The notes under the pieces: generated by a model
Databases searched by the model: none
Seen by the model: the letters and a program-made list of their open reading frames with translations, nothing else
Told to the model about the DNA's origin: nothing
Translations under genes and position numbers: made by a program
Shown here: positions 59,453 through 64,000 of the stretch, piece by piece
Numbering within the stretch: position 1 is the first letter of the stretch
How the letters are laid out: each line of letters opens with the position of its first letter
NCBI GenBank assembly: GCA_016906335.1
Contig: JADEYG010000007.1
Location: 1,504,001 to 1,568,000 of the forward strand
Direction of reading: 5' to 3'
Origin: Novakomyces olei
Taxonomy: Eukaryota > Ascomycota > Novakomycetes > Novakomycetales > Novakomycetaceae
Length of the DNA: 64,000 nucleotides

Positions 59453-61670
59453 ATGTCAGACGCAATTGATGGCGACAAAGGCAGATCAATTGAAGCTGAG
59501 ACAAGCGAACTTGCTGCCGATAACAGCGACCAAAATGATCGCGCCCATAAGCGGTTAAAGACTGAACCTGAGCGCTCAGCGACACAGTTCAAAGAGTCCA
59601 GTGTGGGCATTACAGAGTACATTGACCCTGACCAGCCCGGGTTTGCGTGTATACTGAAGGCGAGGTAGGACGAATTTAATGACGAATTAATGACTTGATT
59701 CTTCCAGACAATGCGAATGAATCGAGTGGAAAGATAATTGTAGTGAAAAAGAAGGAGCAAAATAGGAGAAACCTTTTATTAAACTCGATTCACTAACTTT
59801 TGCAAGGTACTCTGATTTCCTCGTGAACGAGATCGATCTCGAGGGTAACATTGTCCGTCTGACCGACGATTCTGTCCCCGACCGCTTGAAAAAATTGGCC
59901 CCCTCAAACAAGAAAACGGCAGACACTCGGCCAGAGTCAGGCGATGCTGATGTCTCCACTAACGAGCAGCAAAAAGAGCAGCAAAAAGAGCAAAAAGAGC
60001 AGCTCAAGTCTCAGCTGCGTTCAGCATTGGGAGACGAGTGCTTTGCAGAGTTGGAGCAATTGGCTCAGTCAGCGGGGAAGCATACAACTGCAGAAGGCCT
60101 CTCTGTCACGAGTCAAGTAATCGCAGACAAATCTGTTCGACGACTCGTTCATACAAGTACTCGCGAACTATACGCCGGAGCAGTTGACTCTATAAGCACG
60201 GCGGAGTCGCAATTAAAGTTTTCTGCCCTCAATCATGCCCGTACCTTACGGTCGCGTGAGCACCAGGAAACGGCACGCAGTTTTGCCGATCTTGGTGGGG
60301 ATTATTGCCACGCTGTACTGTACAAGGAGAACCGGGACACGCACGAGGTAATGGACAGAATAGCCAAGTCTATACGTATTGCGCCTCGCGCATTGGGCTA
60401 CGCCGGCACTAAAGACAAACGTGCCTGTACTGCTCAACGCGTATCCGTCCACAAGATACGTGTTGAAAGGCTCCGTGGCCTTAATGCCCTGCAACGCTTT
60501 GGATTTAGACTCGGCAATTTTTCCTATAGCGAGCACCCTCTAAAACTCGGTGATTTAAGGGGCAACAGGTTTACTATAGTCCTGAGAAAAGTGCAGTTGG
60601 ACCCGGCTCAAGCTCTGCCGGCCATCCGCACGCTTGAGCAAACAGGATTTTTAAACTATTTCGGTATGCAAAGGTTCGGTATGGCGAATGCCGCAACACA
60701 TACAATCGGTGCCGCTCTACTGCGGCAGGAATGGCAGACAGCTGTCCGTCTTGTTCTAGATCCTCATGATCGGGCGGACAATGATCCGTCACTGCCGGCT
60801 CGACTCGTTTATAAGGAGACGGGTAACGCTGCAGAAGCACTGGCCAAAATGCCTCGACGTTTTGTCGCTGAGTGTGCTCTGTTGAGGGGACTCGCAAAGT
60901 CACCTAACGATTTCTTGGGTGCAATCTACCTGATTCCGCGTAATCTACGGACCATGTACCTCCACGCCTTCCAGTCCTTTGTATGGAACTCGGCGGCCAG
61001 TGCGAGATGGCGACTAGCACGGGACAAGGTGGTCGTTGGCGATTTGGTCTTGAAGAAATGCGATGAAAAGAGCAGTATTGGAAATGACAGCAGCAACGAC
61101 AACGAGGGCAATTACGAGAATAATCAAGAGGATGCTCAGCAAGGACAATCAGCCATTGAGGATGGAGCGTTCAGGCACGCGACAAAAGTGACAGAGAGCA
61201 CGATAGGGCAGTACAGTATCTATGACGTAGTATTGCCCTTGCCTGGTGTGGATGTAATCTACCCCGCAGGCAGTGTCTATGAGACAATTGTCAGGGTAAT
61301 GAGCGAGTCGGGCTTGGACCCGGCAAATATGCAGAGACGGCAGCCCGATTTTAGTCTGGGTGGGACTTACCGTCGACTACTGCAAAAGCCGACACAGTTT
61401 GAACATGTGTTTATGCGCTATGAGAACGATGACGATAGACTCACAGCGACAGATGCCGAAATCATGCAAGGGCTGCAAGAGCCTTACAGTGCTGATTCAT
61501 CAGAGTCAAGGGCTACTACTGCCGATGGAAATGCAGCTATTTACGGTGAGGGAAAGCATCTGGCTCTAAGGCTAAAGTTCAATCTGCCCTGCGGCACGTA
61601 TGCCACAATGGCGCTCCGTGAAGTGTTCAAGCAGGAAACGGATTCGTTGTCTCAGAAAATGCTGATGTGA
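59453..61670 (+). CDS. PUS7: tRNA/snRNA/mRNA pseudouridine synthase Pus7 (TruD family)
   Basis: Converts U to pseudouridine, e.g. U13 and U35 of tRNAs and U2 snRNA position 35. Exons: 59453-59664 and 59807-61670 (691 residues, as in yeast). N-terminal ITEYIDPDQPGFACILKARY then SDFLVNEIDLEG, a Gln/Glu/Lys-rich insert (KEQQKEQKEQ), and TruD motifs: YAGTKDKRACTAQRVSV with the catalytic Asp at about 274, YFGMQRFGMANAATHTIGA, and FQSFVWNSAASARW. VLPLPGVDVIYPAG and LRLKFNLPCGTYATMALRE close the fold. The start is the ATG (MSDAIDG) after a GTG-led open frame. Confidence 0.96.
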
Positions 61671-62231
61671 TTGTTTGCAGGGAAACGTAAACTGCACTAT
61701 CTCTACAAAAAATCATAATCGTTCCTGCTGCTGCAATGCTGCTATATAATATATAGTGCGGATTATAAAACGAAATTGTGATCAAAAGTATTATACACGT
61801 GTATTTTTCACTGCATATTATTTTGTATTATTCTGATTCCGTTCTGTAGTTGAATTATTCCGTTCAGAATATTTGTACAGGTAATATTTCTGGAGCGAGT
61901 ATATTTCTACTGTGTATCCTCTTCAGAATATTTCTACAGAATATTTCTACAGAGGATTTCTACATACATTACTCTGTATATTCTCTACGGACAAATACCC
62001 GACAGACGAGATATATGATACACATGTTTAAATCATTAATTAACATAAAGTAGTGATAGTCAATCAAAAAGATAAAAGAATTTCCACGCTGTGCAAAAAC
62101 CGAATATAAGAGTAGTGTAGACACAAGTCATCAAGAACGGCACGGTACAAAAAACTGCAAAACCCAGGATATTTTACGATGGTAGAGAGACCGTTGTAAT
62201 AGTATGCAAGCCCATATAATATAGGCAGACT
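61671..62231. other. Tail-to-tail spacer PUS7/bZIP
   Basis: 561 bp. A small imperfect direct repeat of CAGAATATTTCTACA occurs two to three times at about 61863-61950. No gene. Confidence 0.45.
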
Positions 62232-63179
62232 CTATCGCACGAGCGAGTCAAGCAGGTCGCATACTCGATCTATTTCTGCCGCCCATTCAGTAGCAGGATC
62301 GAGTTCCTTTTGTACGGTAGGCGCTGCTGCCTTGTTTAACGTATCCTCAGCGCCTATTGATAGCTCATGTACTGAAAACACTTGGGGCGAGAAAGGCCCG
62401 CTCCATCCAAGAAAGGGATTCCGGCAGCTGATCATAGCGTCCGCCGGGTTTGACGATACCGGTCCGAGGTCCGCACCAGAGACAGTACAAGAGGTGTCCT
62501 GTGCCCCAGAGGCCAGAGGCCAGTCGTCAAAAGAGCTCATATTAGCACTCAAACTCAGATCTGCCGGGTTTATATCCTTGCGGGTATATTCGTATAGCCG
62601 ATCATAGATACTTGTATCGGCAGACTTTTCGCTTTCTCCGACACTCGAAGCAGTCGGACTGCTTACGGAGCAAAGCTCCAACACTTGCTCAGGTGCATCG
62701 TCCTCTGCCAGTTTCAAATCTTCATCAAACGAGTCCCATTCCCTCTTATCCTCACTCTTGACTGTGGAAGACGAAGGCAGATCCGGAGCCGGCGTCATAC
62801 TGGAAGACGGCAAGTCCTGTGGCGAAGGTGGTGTGACCATTGACGGCTTTTGAGCCTTCAAACATTTAATCTCGAGTATTAGCCGAGAGTTTTCCTCGCG
62901 GGCAGTTGCCAGCTGCTGTGCTAAATCCTTGGCAGAACTTGTCTGCTCCTTCACGAGCGATTCGAGATGGGAGATATACTCCTTTCTCCGTACACGAAAG
63001 TTCCGTGCCGATACTTTGTTACGCAACTGACGCCGTTCTCGCGCCGAGAGTTTAGGGTTCTCTGCTGCCGCTTCCAAGTCCGCGATTTCCGCTGCGGAAA
63101 TTGCTGTAGGCGACGGTGACCGGTGGCTGGAAGAAAAGGACGCTGGTGTGGAAACTGACTCTGCAGCTTTCAAAGCCAT
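62232..63179 (-). CDS. bZIP transcription factor
   Basis: DNA-binding factor of 315 residues from the ATG at 63179. Ser/Pro-rich N-terminus; basic region at about 48-66 (ERRQLRNKVSARNFRVRRKE) with the invariant Asn and Arg; leucine zipper at about 72-107 (YISHLESLVKEQ, LAQQLATAREENSRLILEI). The rest is acidic and Ser/Pro-rich, a likely activation region. The basic region RNKVSARxFRxRRKEYI is of the type seen in filamentous-fungal bZIPs. The frame stays open to an ATG at 63350, adding LERLTKTLPSLPALLIHLEL; part of this looks codable, so a longer N-terminus is possible. Targets unknown. Confidence 0.88.
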   Translation of the reverse strand: MALKAAESVSTPASFSSSHRSPSPTAISAAEIADLEAAAENPKLSARERRQLRNKVSARNFRVRRKEYISHLESLVKEQTSSAKDLAQQLATAREENSRLILEIKCLKAQKPSMVTPPSPQDLPSSSMTPAPDLPSSSTVKSEDKREWDSFDEDLKLAEDDAPEQVLELCSVSSPTASSVGESEKSADTSIYDRLYEYTRKDINPADLSLSANMSSFDDWPLASGAQDTSCTVSGADLGPVSSNPADAMISCRNPFLGWSGPFSPQVFSVHELSIGAEDTLNKAAAPTVQKELDPATEWAAEIDRVCDLLDSLVR

Positions 63180-64000
63180 TAATTCCAAATGAATGAGCAA
63201 GGCCGGTAAGGACGGAAGTGTCTTTGTGAGCCGTTCGAGGGTGGAACAAGGGTAAGTTGTCAAGTGTGTATTGTATTTGAGTGTATTTAAATACGCAAAT
63301 ACAAATATATAAATACGAAAATATATAGATATAGATATATATATAAACATATGTAGACATATACGTGCGTGTAAATATGGTGTGGACTACGCTAGTGGTT
63401 ATCGTTGTATTAGCACATCGATCCTTAACGGACCGACCGTCTGTTGATTCGCCGATAGTATTATTAATAGAAAACCCTGTTCGAGAAGGATATAGAACTA
63501 AAGCCAAGTCTGCCTATCTGGTTACTTGTCACACGCAAGTAATACACTGATCTCCAAGCAATTTCAATTAACGAATCTTAGTCTGTTTATAATGTTAGAA
63601 AAAGGTTGTAATATGTGGAAATTTTTGGGCCGCTCGTAAGCAGCAAGTGGCAACCCGAGATTAACCCTTTGAGAATCTCGTCATCAAACTATCGCAGTTT
63701 TAGCGCTGTTTTGAAATAGTGTCAGTATTTGGTTTCGAAAAGGTTATTTGACTGCACAAGATTAGCGATTGCCACGCGCGCTGTATAAGACATGTATGCT
63801 TCGTATACACTGAGCAGTCGGTATAGGGCATAACATATAGCGTGTTGAACAAGTTCAGACAAGATATAATAATAATAATATTATTATTATTATTTATTAT
63901 TTATTATTCATTATTTATTAATTTATTAATTTATTAATTTATTAATTTATTAATTTATTAATTTATTAATTTATATACACAGGATGTCACACAAAACAGC
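63180..64000. other. bZIP upstream region and right edge
   Basis: TA-rich run at about 63310-63350, unremarkable sequence to 63860, then an AT microsatellite to 63974. No gene recognised up to the edge. Confidence 0.5.
63867..63974. repeat. AT-rich microsatellite, (TTA)n to (TTAATTTA)n
   Basis: ATA/TTA triplets change into about six TTAATTTA octamers. Confidence 0.9.

Noticed and set aside
63180-63350. Longer bZIP N-terminus from the ATG at 63350
   Set aside because: The first 30 codons are TATATA-type 5' sequence; kept only as a note because the codons just before 63179 look codable.

Overview
The window is a gene-dense piece of a fungal nuclear genome. I count 31 protein-coding genes in 64 kb, about one per 2.1 kb, on both strands. 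Many are split by short introns, often only 34-45 nt, which end in a CTAAY-type branch site lying a few bases from the 3' AG. The gene set fits a filamentous or early-diverging fungus and not a budding yeast: dynactin p50, eIF3d, U2AF35, neurofibromin, a bZIP factor of the filamentous-fungal type, TSPO, DUF1996, an animal-type cryptochrome/(6-4) photolyase and TTAGGG-type motifs. I cannot name the species. No tRNA, rRNA, CRISPR array, insertion sequence or viral fossil was recognised.

Layout from left to right: VPS18 (runs off the left edge), TRM5, eIF3d, GINS PSF2, an acid-type lipase, a TSPO-family membrane protein, a Polo kinase, HMG-CoA synthase, U2AF35, eIF3i, a secreted DUF1996 protein with a long Ser/Pro tail, glutamate 5-kinase PRO1, cryptochrome/(6-4) photolyase, UBA3 and TIM17. 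Then come VPS33 and VPS23 (divergent), dynactin p50, TAF12, a CaM-kinase-like kinase, an F-box-like/Cys-rich orphan, an ankyrin-like orphan, DPH7, OST2/DAD1, riboflavin kinase FMN1, a FAS1-domain protein, neurofibromin (NF1/IRA), MHF2/CENP-X, GTR2/RagC, PUS7 and the bZIP factor. Most are housekeeping genes with no operon-like logic. Endolysosome/TORC1 functions recur, however: VPS18 and VPS33 share the HOPS/CORVET core, VPS23 is ESCRT-I, and GTR2 is the vacuolar Rag GTPase.

The most unusual points are in gene structure and spacers. FMN1 can only be read through its conserved active-site region if a 41-nt intron with AT-AC ends is removed; its sequence looks like an ordinary U2 intron, not a U12 one. 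The TSPO gene appears to hold a 12-nt exon. Long AT-rich microsatellites sit in head-to-head spacers, most strikingly a (AAT)n tract filling most of the VPS33-VPS23 promoter. TTAGGG 'telobox' motifs recur upstream of genes. Hairpins occur in several tail-to-tail spacers, and one tail-to-tail pair (cryptochrome/UBA3) overlaps at its stop codons.

Exon coordinates were worked out by hand from frame, splice signals and remembered family conservation, so single ends may be off by a base or so.
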